A stretch of 64,000 bases of DNA from DASZHJ01 sp035604335 (GCA_035604335.1 DATNIT010000165.1:62001-126000), one strand, 5' to 3'; shown: positions 25,039-34,924, counted from the stretch's first letter. Made by a program: numbers and translations. The notes: generated by a model not told the origin, from the sequence alone.

Positions 25039-26586
25039 ATGCAATCTCCCGCCACCTATGCCCGACCCGAGCTCCTGCAAGTCGCCGACACCGTCGCGCG
25101 CGACAAGGGCATCGACCGCGACGAGGTGCTGGTCGCGATGGAGCAGGCGATTCAGAAGGCGGGCCGATCCAAGTACGGCCAGGAGTACGACATCCGCGCC
25201 GAGATCGACCGCAAGAACGGCGAGATCCGGCTGATGCGCTTCCGCGAGGTGAAGGACCCCGTGGAGAACGAGGCGACGCAAATCCCGCTTGCCGACGCGC
25301 GCCGCTTCAACCCCGAGGCCGAAATCGGCGACTTCATCACGGACCCCTTGCCGCCGATCGATTTCGGCCGCATCGCCGCCCAAACGGCCAAGCAGGTGAT
25401 CGTGCAGAAGGTGCGCGACGCCGAGCGTCAGCGTCAGTACGCGGAGTACAAGGACCGCATCGGCGAGATCGTGAACGGCCTGGTGAAGCGCGTCGAGTTC
25501 GGCAACGTGATCGTGGACTTGGGCCGCGCCGAGGCGATCTTGCGCCGCGACGAGCTGCTGCCGCGCGAGACCTTCCGGCAGGGGGAGCGCGTGCGTGCCT
25601 ACATCTACGACGTGCGCCAGGAGGTGCGGGGCCCGCAGATCTTCCTGTCGCGCACCCACCCGCAATACATGGCGAAACTCTTCGCCCAGGAAGTGCCGGA
25701 GATCTACGACGGCATCATCGAGATCCGCGCCGTTGCGCGCGATCCCGGCAGCCGCGCCAAGATCGCGGTCATCTCCAACGACAGCGGCATCGATCCCGTC
25801 GGCGCCTGCGTCGGCATGCGCGGCAGCCGCGTCCAGGCGGTGGTGGCGGAGCTCCAAGGCGAGAAGATCGACATCATCCCGTGGTCGCAAGATCCCGCCA
25901 CATTCGTCGTGAACGCGCTCGCCCCGGCGGAAGTCGCCAAGGTGGTGATGGACGAGGAGCAGCGGCGTATTGAAGTGGTCGTCCCCGACGATCAGTTGAG
26001 CCTCGCCATCGGCCGGCGCGGCCAGAACGTGCGGCTTGCCTCGCAGCTCACGGGCTGGGACATCGACATCCTGACCGAGGCCGAGGAGTCCGAGCGCCGA
26101 CAGGAGGAGTTCCGCAGCCGGAGCCAGATGTTCATCGACGCCCTGGACGTCGACGACGTGATTGCCCATCTCTTGGTCACGGAGGGCTTTACCTCGGTCG
26201 AGGAAGTGGCGTTCGTCGCCACCGAGGATCTCGCGGGCATCGAGGGCTTCGATCCGACCGTCGCCTCGGAACTGCAGGAGCGGGCACGGACATTTCTCGA
26301 GGAGCAAGCGGCGCGCGCCGAGGCCAAGCGCAAGGAGCTCGGCGTCGGCGACGATGTCGCCGCGGTCGAGGGCCTGACGCCTCAGCGCCTCGTGGTGCTC
26401 GGCGAGAAGGGCGTGAAGACCTTAGACGACCTCGGCGACCTCGCGGCCGACGAGCTCATCGAGATGATGCCCGCCAACCTGAAACTCGAGCCGGACGCCG
26501 CGAACGCCATCATCATGGCGGCACGCGCCCACTGGTTCGCCGACGAAGCCGCTCCGGCGGAAGCCGCGGGCGAGGCCAAGGAGTAG
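25039..26586 (+). CDS. nusA: Transcription termination/antitermination factor NusA
   Basis: A 515-residue RNA polymerase-associated factor. Domains in order are the N-terminal polymerase-binding domain (1-135), S1 (136-205), KH1 and KH2 (about 230-345, including GACVGMRGSRVQ and LAIGRRGQNVRLAS), and C-terminal helix-hairpin-helix acidic repeats (from 350). In other bacteria NusA autoregulates its operon through leader termination, which fits the terminator ahead of rimP. Confidence 0.97.
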   Translation: MQSPATYARPELLQVADTVARDKGIDRDEVLVAMEQAIQKAGRSKYGQEYDIRAEIDRKNGEIRLMRFREVKDPVENEATQIPLADARRFNPEAEIGDFITDPLPPIDFGRIAAQTAKQVIVQKVRDAERQRQYAEYKDRIGEIVNGLVKRVEFGNVIVDLGRAEAILRRDELLPRETFRQGERVRAYIYDVRQEVRGPQIFLSRTHPQYMAKLFAQEVPEIYDGIIEIRAVARDPGSRAKIAVISNDSGIDPVGACVGMRGSRVQAVVAELQGEKIDIIPWSQDPATFVVNALAPAEVAKVVMDEEQRRIEVVVPDDQLSLAIGRRGQNVRLASQLTGWDIDILTEAEESERRQEEFRSRSQMFIDALDVDDVIAHLLVTEGFTSVEEVAFVATEDLAGIEGFDPTVASELQERARTFLEEQAARAEAKRKELGVGDDVAAVEGLTPQRLVVLGEKGVKTLDDLGDLAADELIEMMPANLKLEPDAANAIIMAARAHWFADEAAPAEAAGEAKE

Positions 26587-26599
26587 CGCCACGACCGAC

Positions 26600-27247
26600 G
26601 TGCTGACATCGATCGAGGCGGAGGACACCGGGCCGCTCCGGCGCTGCCTGGTCACGGGCGAGGTGCGCGCCAAGCCGGACCTGATCCGCTTCGTTGTCGG
26701 GCCCGACGGCCGAGTCCACCCGGACGTGGCGGAGCGCCTGCCCGGCCGGGGTTTGTGGACCCTTGCCCGGCGCGATATAGTGGCGCGCGCGGTTAAGAAG
26801 CGCCTGTTCGGCCGGGCGGCCCGGGCCGCGGTCGGGGTCGACGAGGACCTCGACCGGCGGGTCGAGGAGCTGCTGGCTCGGCGCGCCATCGATCTCATCG
26901 GGCTCGCTCGGCGTGCCAAACTTGCCGTCTGCGGTTTCGCCAAGGTCGAGGCGGCGCTGAATGACGGCAGGGCGGCGGCGGTCCTGATCGCCGCCGCCGA
27001 CGGCAGTGCCGACGGGCGTGGGAAGCTCAGGGCGCGCGCTCGGGGCTTGCCGCTGGTGGAGGTGCTGACCTCGGCGGAGTTGGGCGCCGCATTCGGCCGC
27101 GAGAGCGCGGTGCACGCCGTCCTGAAGGCGGGGCCGCTGGCCGAGGCCTTTCTGGCCGTTGCCGGGCGCCTCGCGGGATTTCGCGGGACATCCGTGAGCG
27201 TGGGTAGCGTACCTCTGCAGCAAGGAACTTCGATCGGACCGAGATGA
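26600..27247 (+). CDS. YlxR/RnpM-type RNA-binding protein fused to an L7Ae-like domain
   Basis: A 215-residue protein. The first 85 residues match DUF448/YlxR (GPLRRCLVTGEV, RGLWTLARRDIVARAVKK) and residues about 95-190 match the L7Ae/L30e RNA-binding fold (DLIGLARRAKLAVCGF). This fusion is usual in alphaproteobacteria; YlxR binds RNase P in Bacillus. The GTG at 26600 is the standard start, but AAGGAG is spaced 7 bases from an in-frame ACG at 26591 and 16 from this GTG, so the true start may be unusual. Confidence 0.9.
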   Translation: MLTSIEAEDTGPLRRCLVTGEVRAKPDLIRFVVGPDGRVHPDVAERLPGRGLWTLARRDIVARAVKKRLFGRAARAAVGVDEDLDRRVEELLARRAIDLIGLARRAKLAVCGFAKVEAALNDGRAAAVLIAAADGSADGRGKLRARARGLPLVEVLTSAELGAAFGRESAVHAVLKAGPLAEAFLAVAGRLAGFRGTSVSVGSVPLQQGTSIGPR

Positions 27248-29859
27248 CCGACAACAACGAACAGGAAACCAAGCGCCCTCTGAGCCTCGGCCGCCCCGGC
27301 GGCAGCGGACGGCTGGAGTTGCGCAAGCCGATCGAGACCGGCCAGGTCCGGCAGAGCTTCCCGCACGGCCGCTCCAAGACTGTGCAGGTGGAGGTGCGCC
27401 GCAAGCGCGCGGCGACACCTGGCCAGCCCGAGAAACCCGAGACGCAGCAGCCCGGCTCCAGGGCCGCTGCGGCAAGTGCCGCGGTGCAGCCGCAGACCGG
27501 CGCCAAGCGTGCTCCGATGGTGATGCCGCGCGGCCTCACGCCGAGCGAGCAGGCAGCACGCCAGCGCGCGCTCAAGGGCGCGATCCTCGCCGACGAGGAG
27601 GCGCGCAAGCAGGCGGTAATGGATGCCGATCGCCAGCGCGAGGAAGAGGTGCTGCGTCTGGAGGAGGACCGCCGGCACCGCGAGGACGAAGCCAAGCGCC
27701 GGCAAGAGGAGGAAGAGACCAAGCGCAAGGCCGAGGAAGAGGCGCGTCAGCGCCTCGAGGCCGACAGCAAGCGCAAGGCCGAGGAAGACAAGCGCCGCGA
27801 GATGGCGGAGCGGGCCGGCAAGGCCGCGGCCGCCAAGGTGGCGGCGCTCTCCGCCGCCGGCAAGGTCAAGATCGAGGAGGAGCCGGAGGACGATCTTCCG
27901 AAGCGTGGCAAGACCGAGGCGCGCAAGCCGACCCTGGTGCCGCGCCGCGACGAGCCGCGCCGGCGCACCGGCAAGCTCACGGTGAGCCGCGTTCTCAATC
28001 AGGGCGACGAAGAGCGCATGCGGAGCCTGGCTTCCGTGCGGCGCGCGCGCGAGAAGCAGCGCGCCCACCAGCAGATGGCGCTCCAGGAATCCGCGAAGAT
28101 CGTGCGAGACGTGGTGGTGCCCGAGACGATCACGGTCCAGGAGCTCGCCAACCGCATGGCCGAGCGCGGCGCCGACGTCATCAAGTCGCTGATGCGCATG
28201 GGCGTCATGGCAACCATCAACCAAGTCATCGATGCCGATACCGCGGAGCTGGTTGTCACCGAGTTCGGCCACAAGCTTAAGCGGGTCGCGGAGTCCGACA
28301 TCGAGCTCGGGCTCAAGGGCGAGGAGGACGCGCCAGAGACGCAGCAGTCCCGTCCTCCCGTGGTTACCATCATGGGCCACGTCGATCACGGCAAGACGTC
28401 GCTTCTGGACGCGCTCCGCCACACCGACGTGGCGGCCGGCGAGGCGGGCGGCATCACCCAGCACATCGGCGCCTATCAGGTGACCCTCGCGAGCGGTGCG
28501 AAGATCACTTTCATCGATACGCCGGGCCACCAGGCCTTCACCCAGATGCGCGCGCGCGGCGCCACGGTCACCGACATCGTGGTGCTGGTGGTGGCGGCCG
28601 ATGATGGCATCAAGGAGCAGACGGTGGAGGCGATCCGCCACGCCAAGGCGGCGAAGGTGCCGATCATTGTCGCCATCAACAAGATGGACAAGCCCGACGC
28701 CAATCCCGATAAGGTGCGCCAGGAGCTGCTGCAGCACGAGATCGTGGTCGAGAAGCTGAGCGGCGACGTGCTCGACGTCGAGGTCTCCGCGCTCAAGAAG
28801 ACGGGCCTCGACAAGCTCGAGGAGGCGATCCTGCTGCAAGCGGAAATCCTCGACCTCAAGGCCAATCCGGACCGGCCGGCCGAGGGCGTGGTGATCGAGG
28901 CGAAGATCGAGCGCGGCCGCGGCGCGGTTGCGACCGTGCTGATCAAGCGCGGCACCCTCAAGGTCGGCGACATCTTCGTCACCGGCAGCGAATGGGGCCG
29001 CGTGCGCGCGCTGCTCGACGACCGCGGTACGACCATCGACTCCGCGGGTCCCGCAATGCCGGTCGAGGTCCAAGGCCTCAACGGCGTGCCGCTCGCCGGC
29101 GACGATTTCACGGTGGCGGCCGACGAGGGCCAGGCGCGCGACATCGCCGCCTTCCGCCAGCGCCGGCGGCGCGAGCAGCAGGCCGCGCAAGGCGCGCGCG
29201 GCACGCTGGAGCAAATGTTCTCGCAGATTGCGGCGGGCGCGGCGAAGGAGCTCGCGGTCGTGGTCAAGTCCGACGTACAGGGTTCGCTCGAGGCGATCGT
29301 GGGATCCCTCGAAAAGCTCTCGAGCGACGAGGTGAAGCTCCGCGTGCTGCACTCGGCGGTCGGCGGCATCAACGAGAGCGACGTGATCCTCGCCAAGGCG
29401 TCGGCCGCGGTGATCGTGGGCTTCAACGTCCGCGCCAACCCGCAGGCGCGCGACATGGCGCGGCGCGACGGCGTCGAGATCCGCTACTACTCGATCATCT
29501 ACGACGTGATCGACGACATGAAGAAAGCGCTCGGCGGCATGCTGGCGCCGACGTTGCGCGAGCGGTTCCTCGGCAACGCGACGATCCGCGAGGTCTTCAC
29601 CATCAGCAAATCCGGCAAGGTCGCAGGCTGCATGGTGACCGAGGGCGCGGTCCGCCGCGGCGCTCGGGTTCGCCTGCTGCGCGACAACGTCGTCATTCAC
29701 GAGGGCAGCCTCAAGACGCTCAAGCGCTTCAAGGACGAGGTGCGCGAGGTCAAGGAGGGCTACGAGTGCGGCATGGCCTTCGAGAATTACCAGGATATCC
29801 AGGTCGGCGACATCATCGAGTGCTTCGAGATGGAGGAGGTCGCGCGCGCGACCGCGTGA
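27244..29859 (+). CDS. infB: Translation initiation factor IF-2
   Basis: A GTPase that delivers initiator tRNA to the 30S subunit. The 871-residue protein has a long charged, Glu/Lys/Arg-rich N-terminal region (residues 100-240, likely coiled coil), the IF2_N module, then the GTPase domain with G1 GHVDHGKT at 378-385, DTPGHQAF (G3) and NKMD (G4), followed by domains II-IV. The start overlaps the ylxR stop by 4 bases. Confidence 0.98.
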   Translation: MTDNNEQETKRPLSLGRPGGSGRLELRKPIETGQVRQSFPHGRSKTVQVEVRRKRAATPGQPEKPETQQPGSRAAAASAAVQPQTGAKRAPMVMPRGLTPSEQAARQRALKGAILADEEARKQAVMDADRQREEEVLRLEEDRRHREDEAKRRQEEEETKRKAEEEARQRLEADSKRKAEEDKRREMAERAGKAAAAKVAALSAAGKVKIEEEPEDDLPKRGKTEARKPTLVPRRDEPRRRTGKLTVSRVLNQGDEERMRSLASVRRAREKQRAHQQMALQESAKIVRDVVVPETITVQELANRMAERGADVIKSLMRMGVMATINQVIDADTAELVVTEFGHKLKRVAESDIELGLKGEEDAPETQQSRPPVVTIMGHVDHGKTSLLDALRHTDVAAGEAGGITQHIGAYQVTLASGAKITFIDTPGHQAFTQMRARGATVTDIVVLVVAADDGIKEQTVEAIRHAKAAKVPIIVAINKMDKPDANPDKVRQELLQHEIVVEKLSGDVLDVEVSALKKTGLDKLEEAILLQAEILDLKANPDRPAEGVVIEAKIERGRGAVATVLIKRGTLKVGDIFVTGSEWGRVRALLDDRGTTIDSAGPAMPVEVQGLNGVPLAGDDFTVAADEGQARDIAAFRQRRRREQQAAQGARGTLEQMFSQIAAGAAKELAVVVKSDVQGSLEAIVGSLEKLSSDEVKLRVLHSAVGGINESDVILAKASAAVIVGFNVRANPQARDMARRDGVEIRYYSIIYDVIDDMKKALGGMLAPTLRERFLGNATIREVFTISKSGKVAGCMVTEGAVRRGARVRLLRDNVVIHEGSLKTLKRFKDEVREVKEGYECGMAFENYQDIQVGDIIECFEMEEVARATA

Positions 29860-29869
29860 GGCAGGATCG

Positions 29870-29986
29870 GTGCGTCCTTCGACGCGCTTCCTTCGGTCGC
29901 TTGCTCAGGATGAGGGGCCCTCTTGAGCATTGCTTAGCAGCCCTCATCCTGAGCAAGGGCCGATAGACCCGCGTCGAAGGACGCAC
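29870..29986. repeat. Dispersed palindromic repeat, copy 1 (infB-rbfA gap)
   Basis: A roughly 117-base unit whose ends are inverted copies: GTGCGTCCTTCGACGCG at the left and CGCGTCGAAGGACGCAC at the right, with inner arms CTCAGGATGAGG and CCTCATCCTGAG. A second copy lies at 44535-44653 with the same arms and a different centre. Arm conservation with a variable loop points to a REP-like or MITE-like mobile palindrome that folds as a long hairpin in RNA. Confidence 0.85.
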
Positions 29987-30021
29987 GACCTTCACCCGAC
30001 GCTATGGCGTGGTTAGTTGCC

Positions 30022-30462
30022 ATGAAGCGACATTCACGATCCCGCACCGAGCCGTCCGCGCGCCAGCTGCGCGTCGGCGAAGAAGTGCGCCATGGACTCG
30101 CCCGCATCTTCGAGCGCCACGAGCTCAACGATCCCGCTCTCCTGGACGTGACGCTCACGGTGACGGAAGTGCGCATGAGCCCGGACCTGAAGCACGCGAC
30201 GGTGTTCGTGATGCCGCTGGCGGGCGCGCACGCGCCGGAGACGCTCGCGGGCTTGAAGCGCGGCGCGCCTTATCTGCGCGGGCTCGTCGCCCGCGAGGTA
30301 CCGCTCCGATTCACGCCGACGCTCTCGTTTATGCTCGATATGTCCTTCGATCACGCCAACCGGATCAACGAGATCCTGCATCGTCCCGAGGTCCAGCGGG
30401 ACGTCGCCGACGCCGGGCATCGGGCCGAGGTAGAGGGCTCAGAGGACGACGGTGGCACGTAA
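30022..30462 (+). CDS. rbfA: Ribosome-binding factor A
   Basis: A 146-residue KH-fold 30S assembly factor. Visible motifs are RQLRVGEEVRHGLARIFERHEL, cut as RQLRVGEEVRHGLA near residue 16, then DVTLTVTEVRMSPDLKHATVF and LRFTPTLSFMLD. The ATG at 30022 gives the normal N-terminus. It is separated from infB by the palindromic repeat, which could alter its expression, and overlaps truB by 11 bases. Confidence 0.94.
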   Translation: MKRHSRSRTEPSARQLRVGEEVRHGLARIFERHELNDPALLDVTLTVTEVRMSPDLKHATVFVMPLAGAHAPETLAGLKRGAPYLRGLVAREVPLRFTPTLSFMLDMSFDHANRINEILHRPEVQRDVADAGHRAEVEGSEDDGGT

Positions 30463-31378
30463 GCGGCGAGGCCAGCCGGTCCACGGTTGGCTGGCGCTCG
30501 ACAAACCCGTGGGCGTGAGCTCGGCGCGAGCCGTCGCCATTGTTCGGCGCCTTTTCGACGCCGAGAAGGCCGGCCATGGCGGGACGCTGGATCCGCTGGC
30601 GAGCGGTATCCTGCCGATCGCGCTCGGCGAGGCCACCAAGACCGTCGCCTGGGCCATGGCGGCCCACAAGACCTATCGCTTTACCGTCCGCTGGGGCGAG
30701 GCGCGCGACACCGATGACGCCGAGGGCGCCATCACCGCGACCTCGGACCGTCGGCCCGACCGCGCAGAGATTGCCGCCGCGCTGCCCGCCTTCATCGGCG
30801 AGATCCATCAGCGTCCGCCCGCCTATTCGGCGCTCAAGGTGGCGGGACGGCGGGCCTATGCTCTCGCCCGCGCCGGCGAGGCCGTGGACCTGGAGGCGCG
30901 CCCGGTCCGCGTCGAGAGCCTGTGCCTCATCGACATTCCCGATCCCGACCACGCCGACTTCGAGGCCGAGGTGGGCAAGGGCACCTATATCCGAGCGCTC
31001 GGGCGAGACCTGGCCCTGAGCCTGGGCACCTGCGGCCACGTCTCGGCACTCAGGCGCACCCGGGTCGGGCCCTTCCACGAGGCGCACGCGATTTCCCTGG
31101 ATAAACTCCCCTCCCTCGGGCATAGTCCCGCCCCATTCGAGCACCTGCTTCCGGTTGAGACGGCGCTGGACGACATCCCGGCGCTTGCCCTGACGGAAGC
31201 CGAAGCGGTCCGCTTGCGATGCGGCCAGGCCGTGCTCCCGCTCCGCCCCACCGATCGGGCCTTCGTTCTGGAGCTTGGCAACGGCCAACGCATCCGCGCC
31301 ACCTGCGGCACAAAGCTGGTGGCGCTCGCCGAGATCGCCGACGGCGCGCTTCGTCCGGTGCGTGTGTTGAACCTCTAG
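30452..31378 (+). CDS. truB: tRNA pseudouridine-55 synthase
   Basis: It makes pseudouridine 55 in the T loop of tRNAs. The 308-residue enzyme opens with GWLALDKPVGVSS and has the catalytic motif GHGGTLDPLASG, with catalytic Asp47. KTYRFTVRWG and KGTYIRALGRDLA follow, and a PUA-like C-terminal region ends the protein. Start is GTG at 30452 within the end of rbfA, the standard rbfA-truB coupling. Confidence 0.96.
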   Translation: MARKRRGQPVHGWLALDKPVGVSSARAVAIVRRLFDAEKAGHGGTLDPLASGILPIALGEATKTVAWAMAAHKTYRFTVRWGEARDTDDAEGAITATSDRRPDRAEIAAALPAFIGEIHQRPPAYSALKVAGRRAYALARAGEAVDLEARPVRVESLCLIDIPDPDHADFEAEVGKGTYIRALGRDLALSLGTCGHVSALRRTRVGPFHEAHAISLDKLPSLGHSPAPFEHLLPVETALDDIPALALTEAEAVRLRCGQAVLPLRPTDRAFVLELGNGQRIRATCGTKLVALAEIADGALRPVRVLNL

Positions 31379-31394
31379 AGATAGGAGACTCCCG

Positions 31395-31664
31395 ATGTCG
31401 ATCGCACTCCCGCGCAAGCAGGAGATCATCAAGGATTACGCGCGCAAGGAGGGCGACACCGGCTCGCCGGAAGTCCAGGTCGCGGTCCTGAGCGAGCGCA
31501 TCAAGAACCTGACCGAGCACCTGGCCACGCACAGCAAGGATTTCCACTCGCGGCGCGGTCTCCTCGTCATGGTGGGTCAGCGGCGCAGCCAGCTCGACTA
31601 CCTGAAGCGCGCCGATCCCGCCCGCTACGAGGCCTTGATCGATCGCTTGGGGCTGCGACGCTGA
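31395..31664 (+). CDS. rpsO: 30S ribosomal protein S15
   Basis: An 89-residue primary rRNA-binding protein of the 30S platform. EGDTGSPEVQVAVLSERI and HSKDFHSRRGLLVMVGQRR are diagnostic. TAGGAG precedes the ATG. Placed between truB and pnp as in most proteobacteria. Confidence 0.98.
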   Translation: MSIALPRKQEIIKDYARKEGDTGSPEVQVAVLSERIKNLTEHLATHSKDFHSRRGLLVMVGQRRSQLDYLKRADPARYEALIDRLGLRR

Positions 31665-31872
31665 CGATGCCGCGACCTCCCGGCGCAAGATCGGAACGCC
31701 GGATCGAGCCTGTCTCGCTGTCCGCGCGGCCCGCGCCGCAGCCGGGAGCGAGGACCAGCCATTCAACCGAGATACCGGGCGCGCCTGCCGCGGTCGCGGC
31801 GGCACTGGCCCTTGACGCCGGCCGCGCGATCGCGCCGCGCCCTCACCCGTTTCTGAAAGAAGGAAGAGAGAG

Positions 31873-34032
31873 ATGTTCCAGACATTCCGCAAGGAACTGA
31901 CATGGGGCGGCCGCCGCCTCGTACTTGAGACCGGAAAGGTCGCGCGCCAGGCCGACGGCGCGGTGATGGCGACATACGGCGAGACCACGGTGCTCTGCAC
32001 CGCGGTCGCCAATCGGCAGGTGAAGCCGGGGCAGGATTTCTTCCCGCTCACCGTCAACTACCAGGAAAAGACCTTCGCCGCAGGCAAGATCCCCGGCGGC
32101 TTCTTCAAGCGCGAGGGCCGTCCCTCGGAGAAGGAGACGCTGACCTCGCGGCTCATCGACCGCCCGATCCGGCCGCTGTTCGCGCCGGGCTTCCGAAACG
32201 AGACCCAGGTCATCTGCACGGTGCTGAGCCACGACATCGAGAACGATCCCGACATCGTGGCGCTGGTCGGCGCGTCCGCCGCACTCACCATCTCCGGCAT
32301 TCCGTTCCTGGGCCCGATCGCCGGCGCGCGCGTGGGCTATATCGACGGCCAGTACGTCCTCAATCCGAAGCTGGACGAGCTACCCTCCAGCCAGCTCGAT
32401 CTCATCGTAGCGGGCACGCAGGAAGGCGTGCTGATGGTCGAGTCCGAGGCGAAGGAGCTTTCCGAGGACGTCATGCTCGGCGCCGTGATGTTCGGCCACC
32501 AGCAGTTCCAGCCGGTGATCCAGGCGATCATCGAGCTCGCCGAATCCTGCGCCAAGGAGCCCTGGGATCTCGCGGGCGCCTCGCCCGAGGCGGAGGCGAT
32601 CGAGGCGAAGCTCAATGAGGCGATCTCGGGCGATCTCGCTGCCGCCTATGCCGAGGTGCAGAAGCAGGCGCGCCAGAACCGGCTCGACGCCGTCAAGGCG
32701 AAGGTCGAGGGTCTCTACCCCGACGAGCCCCTGCGCACCGCCGCGCTCAAGATCAGCAAGAACCTCGAGAAGGACATCGTGCGCGGCGCGATCCTCGATC
32801 GCGGCCAGCGCATCGACGGCCGCGACACCAAGACCGTGCGGCCCATCACCGCCGAGGTGAGCGTGCTGCCGCGCGCCCACGGCTCGGCGCTCTTCACCCG
32901 CGGCGAGACCCAGGCGATCGTGGTGACCACGCTCGGCACCGGCCAGGACGAGCAGATCATCGACGCGCTCGAGGGCGAGTACCGATCGCATTTCATGCTG
33001 CACTACAACTTCCCGCCCTACTCCACCGGCGAGGCGGGCCGCATGGGCTCGCCCGGCCGGCGCGAGATCGGCCACGGCAAGCTCGCCTGGCGGGCGGTGC
33101 ATCCGCTGCTGCCAGCCAAGGAGGCCTTCCCCTACACCGTGCGCGTGGTTTCGGAGATCACGGAGTCGAACGGCTCCTCCTCAATGGCGACGGTCTGCGG
33201 CGCCTCGCTCTCGCTGATGGACGCGGGCGTGCCGCTGGCGAAGCCGGTCGCCGGCATCGCTATGGGCCTCATCAAGGAGGCCGCGAAATTCGCGGTGCTC
33301 TCGGACATCCTCGGCGACGAGGATCATCTGGGCGACATGGACTTTAAGGTCGCCGGCACCGAGCAGGGCATCACCGCCCTTCAGATGGACATCAAGATCA
33401 CCTCGATCACCGAGGAGATCATGCGCATCGCCTTGGGCCAGGCGAAGGATGGTCGGCTCCACATCCTCAACGAGATGGCGAAGGCGCTCGCCGCCGCGCG
33501 CGAGGCCGTGAGCGGCAACGCACCGCGCATCACCACGATCCACATCCCCAAGGACAAGATCCGCGAGGTCATCGGCTCCGGCGGCAAGGTGATCCGCGAG
33601 ATCACCGAGGTGACCGGCGCAAAGATCGACATCGAGGACGACGGCACCATCAAGGTGGCGGCGGTGGACGCCACCGCCTCGCAAGCCGCCATCGACTGGA
33701 TCCGCGGCATCGTCGCGGAGCCGGAGGTCGGCGTGGTCTATACCGGCAAGGTCGTGAAGATCATGGACTTCGGCGCCTTCGTGAATTTCCTCGGCGCGCG
33801 CGACGGCCTGGTCCACATCAGCGAGCTCGCGCCCCATCGCGTGGCCAAGACCGGCGACATCGTCAAGGTCGGCGACCAGGTGAAGGTGAAGGTGCTGGGC
33901 TTCGACGACCGCGGCAAGGTCAAGCTCAGCATGAAGCAGGTCGACCAGGCGACCGGCGAGGATATCTCGGGGAAGCTGGAGTCGGAGCGGCGCGAGCGGC
34001 ACCGCGACGGCAAGGAGCAAGCGGCGTCGTAG
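31873..34032 (+). CDS. pnp: Polyribonucleotide nucleotidyltransferase (PNPase)
   Basis: A phosphorolytic 3'-5' exoribonuclease, trimeric, part of RNA decay. The 719-residue protein holds two RNase PH domains (about 10-230 and 310-545, the second with GRREIGHGKLAWRA), a KH domain (IREVIGSGGKVIREI near 560) and an S1 domain (near 625-690). GAAGAAGGAAGAGAGAG-type purine-rich sequence precedes the ATG. The 208-base rpsO-pnp gap is where PNPase leaders are usually processed by RNases, but I cannot define a specific hairpin. Confidence 0.98.
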   Translation: MFQTFRKELTWGGRRLVLETGKVARQADGAVMATYGETTVLCTAVANRQVKPGQDFFPLTVNYQEKTFAAGKIPGGFFKREGRPSEKETLTSRLIDRPIRPLFAPGFRNETQVICTVLSHDIENDPDIVALVGASAALTISGIPFLGPIAGARVGYIDGQYVLNPKLDELPSSQLDLIVAGTQEGVLMVESEAKELSEDVMLGAVMFGHQQFQPVIQAIIELAESCAKEPWDLAGASPEAEAIEAKLNEAISGDLAAAYAEVQKQARQNRLDAVKAKVEGLYPDEPLRTAALKISKNLEKDIVRGAILDRGQRIDGRDTKTVRPITAEVSVLPRAHGSALFTRGETQAIVVTTLGTGQDEQIIDALEGEYRSHFMLHYNFPPYSTGEAGRMGSPGRREIGHGKLAWRAVHPLLPAKEAFPYTVRVVSEITESNGSSSMATVCGASLSLMDAGVPLAKPVAGIAMGLIKEAAKFAVLSDILGDEDHLGDMDFKVAGTEQGITALQMDIKITSITEEIMRIALGQAKDGRLHILNEMAKALAAAREAVSGNAPRITTIHIPKDKIREVIGSGGKVIREITEVTGAKIDIEDDGTIKVAAVDATASQAAIDWIRGIVAEPEVGVVYTGKVVKIMDFGAFVNFLGARDGLVHISELAPHRVAKTGDIVKVGDQVKVKVLGFDDRGKVKLSMKQVDQATGEDISGKLESERRERHRDGKEQAAS

Positions 34033-34059
34033 CGCGGAGCGGCGTATCGTAGCGCCCTC

Positions 34060-34839
34060 ATGACAGCGTCCGCGGCGCGCAAATCGAAGCCGGGGCAAGC
34101 GCTACCGCGGGTGATCGGACATCGTGGCGCGTGCGGCTTGGCGCCCGAGAATACCGTTGCCTCTTTCCGCAAGGCCGCCGAGCTCGGCGTGCGCTGGGTC
34201 GAGTTCGACGTGCACCTCTCGGCCGACGGCGTTCCCGTGGTGATCCACGATGACACCATCAACCGCACGACCAGCGGCCGCGGCGCCGTCGCGTCGATGA
34301 CCCTTGCGAAGCTTCAAGCGCTCGACGCGGGCGCGTGGTTCGAGGCGCGGTTTCGGGGCGAGCGCGTACCGACGCTGGAGGCGGTAATGGCGCTCCTGGG
34401 CAAGCTCGGCCTGGGCGCCGTCGTCGAGATCAAACCCTCGCCGGGTACCGAGGCGGCAACCGCCGAGGCGGCCGTGCGCCTGCTGCTGAATCGCTGGCCC
34501 GACCATCTGCCGCCGCCGATGGTGTCGAGCTTCGAGCTCTCGGCTCTCGAGCGTGCCCATGAGGTGGCGCCGGGCATCGCCCGGGCGCTGCTCGTCGGGC
34601 GCGTGCGCGACGGCTGGCAGCGCGACGTGGATCGCCTCGGCTGCAGCGCGCTCCATGCGGACCAAGCCCGGCTGACGGCGGCGACCGTTGCGGACGTCAC
34701 GCGGGCGGGTCTGCCGCTCTTCGCTTACACGGTGAATGATCCGGCGCGCGCGGCGGAACTCTTCCAGTGGGGCGTAGCGGCAGTGTTCAGCGACCGGCCG
34801 GATCTGATCCGGCCGGTTGCCCGTGCAGCATCCCTTTGA
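34060..34839 (+). CDS. ugpQ: Glycerophosphodiester phosphodiesterase
   Basis: A 259-residue TIM-barrel enzyme releasing glycerol-3-phosphate from glycerophosphodiesters. The catalytic GHRG motif is followed by APENT (residues 20-32), then EFDVHLSADGVPVVIHDDTINRTTSG, cut as EFDVHLSADGVPVVIHDD, which supplies the metal-binding Glu and Asp and the second catalytic His. No signal peptide, so it is cytosolic like UgpQ. Located 27 bases after pnp. Confidence 0.94.
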   Translation: MTASAARKSKPGQALPRVIGHRGACGLAPENTVASFRKAAELGVRWVEFDVHLSADGVPVVIHDDTINRTTSGRGAVASMTLAKLQALDAGAWFEARFRGERVPTLEAVMALLGKLGLGAVVEIKPSPGTEAATAEAAVRLLLNRWPDHLPPPMVSSFELSALERAHEVAPGIARALLVGRVRDGWQRDVDRLGCSALHADQARLTAATVADVTRAGLPLFAYTVNDPARAAELFQWGVAAVFSDRPDLIRPVARAASL

Positions 34840-34924
34840 TTATTGCTCGCGCAATCAATACATATTCCGAGTACGCCCGACCGGCTCGCACCGGCCGGAC
34901 CTCGCTGAAGACACGGGGCATCAC

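Noticed and set aside
24280..26307. Another long minus-strand frame opposite rimP and nusA
   Set aside because: Same cause: codon-bias shadow of NusA with no recognisable domain or start signal.
26422..29700. A very long open frame on the minus strand opposite nusA, ylxR and infB
   Set aside because: It is the complementary shadow of high-GC coding sequence; the plus-strand proteins are unambiguous and the antisense product is His/Asp/Leu-rich without any domain.
31667..31900. A 77-residue frame between rpsO and pnp
   Set aside because: No ribosome binding site, extends into pnp in another frame and has an arginine/proline/alanine composition typical of non-coding GC-rich DNA.
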